Source of the DNA: Gemmatimonadota bacterium
GTDB lineage: Bacteria; Gemmatimonadota; Gemmatimonadetes; JACCXV01; JAHWKZ01
Length of the DNA: 6,878 bases
Assembly: GCA_030641505.1 (NCBI GenBank)
Contig: DAOWHI010000253.1
Span: forward strand, 1-6,878
Direction of reading: 5' to 3'
Part shown: in pieces, positions 5,480 through 6,878 of the stretch
Numbering within the stretch: the first letter of the stretch is position 1
Layout of the letters: every line of letters starts with the position of its first letter
Position numbers and translations under genes: made by a program
Notes under the pieces: generated by a model
What the model was told of the DNA's origin: nothing
What the model saw: only the letters and a program-made list of their open reading frames with translations
The model's database searches: none

Positions 5480-6878
5480 CTAGTAGCGCGCTAGCTCGAG
5501 GATGGCGCGGCGGATGTCTTCGACTTGAGGCAGGATCGCGTCTTCGAGCTGCGGCGCGTAGCCGACCTGGATGTCGAGCGCCGCCACGCGCCGAACCGGA
5601 CCGTCGAGGTGCTCGAACAGCTCGTCGGCGATGCGGGTCGCGATCTCTGCACCAAACCCCCACGAGACCGGGTCCTCGTACACCATCAACGCCTTGTTGG
5701 TGCGCCGGATCGAGGATTCGATGGCTGACCAGTCGTAGGGTGACAACGTCCTCAGGTCCAAGATATCGACCTCGATCCCCTCCTTCGCCGCTTCCTTGGC
5801 TGCCAGCAGCGATCGCTGCACGGTCGCGCCGTAGGTCACGATCGTCAGGTCGCTGCCACCGCGAACGGTGGCCGCCTTTCCAAACGGGATCATATAATCG
5901 GGCCCGGGATAGCGACCCTTGTTGTACGTCTGGCGGTAGAGGTGCTTGTGCTCGAGAAAGATGACCGGGTCGTCACACCGGATCGCGGTCCGCAGCAGCC
6001 CGTTGGCGTCCTCTGCGGTGGCCGGCATGACAACGCGCAGCCCCGGGTTGGCGGTAAACAGCACGACGCCCGACTGCGAGTGATAGATGCCGCCGCCCTT
6101 GAGGTAGCCGCCACATGGCACCCGCACGACGAGCGGTGCGGAGAAATCGTCGTTCGAGCGCCATCTGAGAAGCGCAAGCTCGTTTCGAATCTGATGGTAC
6201 GCCGGCCAGATGTAGTCGAAGAACTGGATCTCGACGACCGGCTTGAGCCCCCTGGTCGCCAAGCCGATCGCGCGTCCCACGATGTTCGCTTCCGCGAGCG
6301 GTGAGTTGTAAACGCGCACGCCACCAAAACGGCGCTGGATGTTGGCGGTGACCTTGAACACGCCGCCCTTGCCTTTGACATCGTCCAGAACCTCTTCGCG
6401 ACTGGCGTCGGCCACGTCCTCGCCGAACACGACGATCCGCGGATCGCGCTCCATCTCGTCGCTGAGGCAATGGTTCAACAAGTCGACCATGGTGGTCGGC
6501 TCGCCGTCGAACTCTGGCCGCGACGAGAATTGCTCGTCGGTCGGAGCGACGTGCGGTGAGTAGACGTAGTCGAGGGCTGTCTCCGGTTCGGGTTGTTTCG
6601 CGACCAGTGCGCGCTCTACCGCGGCTTCGATCTCGGTGTCGATCTCGTCACGGATCGCCTCGAGCTCACCAGCGGTAGCGATACCATCCCGCTCCAACAT
6701 CATCGGGAACGTCCGGAGCGGGTCACGCTGCGCTTCCTCCTCGCGCTGGCTATCCAGTTTGTACATCCGCTCGTCGTCCGACAGTGAATGCGAATAAGGT
6801 CGGATAACGTGGGCGTGAACAAACGCCGGACCGCGGCGAGCACGGCAGTGGTCGATCGCCGTTTCGAGGACGCGGTAC
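5480..6878 (-). CDS. Fused 2-oxoacid dehydrogenase E1 alpha/beta subunit (5' end cut off)
   Basis: Frame and homology continue to the window edge, giving 465 residues, so the true start lies outside. An internal ATG at 6766 is not the start, because the codons before it encode RPYSHSLSDDER, a typical E1-alpha C-terminal loop. Residues 1-90 are the end of the alpha part and 90-125 a linker (QPEPETALDYVYSP). The beta part begins near 126 (TTMVDLLNHCLSDEMERDP). Beta signatures are VVFGEDV with Glu153, expected to contact the thiamine diphosphate aminopyrimidine, GGVFKVT, NSPLAEANIVG, PVVEIQFFDYI, IYHSQS with His266, DPVIFLEHKHLYR, and a C-terminal transketolase-type domain, LTIVTYGATV through FGAEIA. 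It decarboxylates a 2-oxoacid and passes the acyl group to lipoyl-E2. The branched-chain (2-oxoisovalerate) type is most likely, and pyruvate is possible. E2 and E3 genes are not in this window. yjbQ follows six bases later. Confidence 0.92.
   Translation of the reverse strand, partial: YRVLETAIDHCRARRGPAFVHAHVIRPYSHSLSDDERMYKLDSQREEEAQRDPLRTFPMMLERDGIATAGELEAIRDEIDTEIEAAVERALVAKQPEPETALDYVYSPHVAPTDEQFSSRPEFDGEPTTMVDLLNHCLSDEMERDPRIVVFGEDVADASREEVLDDVKGKGGVFKVTANIQRRFGGVRVYNSPLAEANIVGRAIGLATRGLKPVVEIQFFDYIWPAYHQIRNELALLRWRSNDDFSAPLVVRVPCGGYLKGGGIYHSQSGVVLFTANPGLRVVMPATAEDANGLLRTAIRCDDPVIFLEHKHLYRQTYNKGRYPGPDYMIPFGKAATVRGGSDLTIVTYGATVQRSLLAAKEAAKEGIEVDILDLRTLSPYDWSAIESSIRRTNKALMVYEDPVSWGFGAEIATRIADELFEHLDGPVRRVAALDIQVGYAPQLEDAILPQVEDIRRAILELARY

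Noticed and set aside
6764..6766. ATG (MYKLDSQ) as the start of the E1 gene
   Set aside because: The 37 in-frame codons before it encode a recognisable E1-alpha C-terminal stretch (RPYSHSLSDDER), so it is an internal Met.

Overview
The window is a gene-dense, high-GC bacterial segment with six protein genes, two of them cut by the window edges. I see no RNA genes, CRISPR arrays, insertion sequences or phage genes. A lipoprotein signal with a Gln at +2 points to a diderm (Gram-negative-type) envelope. The mix of a matrixin-like secreted lipoprotein, a membrane-fused spermidine-synthase-like protein and a single-chain E1 alpha/beta dehydrogenase fits environmental phyla such as Acidobacteriota, Gemmatimonadota or Myxococcota. 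That placement is an inference from gene content, not from a phylogenetic marker.

Layout. (1) Positions 1-983, minus strand: a matrixin-like metalloprotease lipoprotein that lacks only its last residues. Its metzincin motif carries Ser where the family normally has Gly. (2) Positions 984-1227: a divergent intergenic region of 244 bases. It holds a strong Shine-Dalgarno for the lipoprotein on one side. On the other side it holds an imperfect palindrome overlapping a possible promoter whose start site would fall on the GTG of the next gene. (3) Positions 1228-5090, plus strand: a probable three-gene operon. It contains a COG2945-type alpha/beta hydrolase, a large polytopic membrane protein fused to a spermidine-synthase-like domain (joined to the hydrolase by a 4-base GTGA overlap), and an unrecognised single-span membrane protein with a very basic tail. 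(4) Positions 5087-6878, minus strand: a fused 2-oxoacid dehydrogenase E1 alpha/beta subunit whose start lies outside the window, followed 6 bases later by a YjbQ/UPF0047 protein. The yjbQ stop overlaps the stop of the plus-strand operon by 4 bases.

How they work together. The E1 protein belongs to a thiamine-diphosphate-dependent 2-oxoacid dehydrogenase complex. YjbQ proteins have been linked to a weak thiamine-phosphate synthase activity, so the minus-strand pair may share a cofactor theme, though this is speculative. The plus-strand trio has no assigned pathway. Its tight packing suggests joint expression, and the membrane-bound transferase-like enzyme is the central piece. The best candidates for something undescribed are that trio, including its orphan third gene, and the Ser-variant metzincin.
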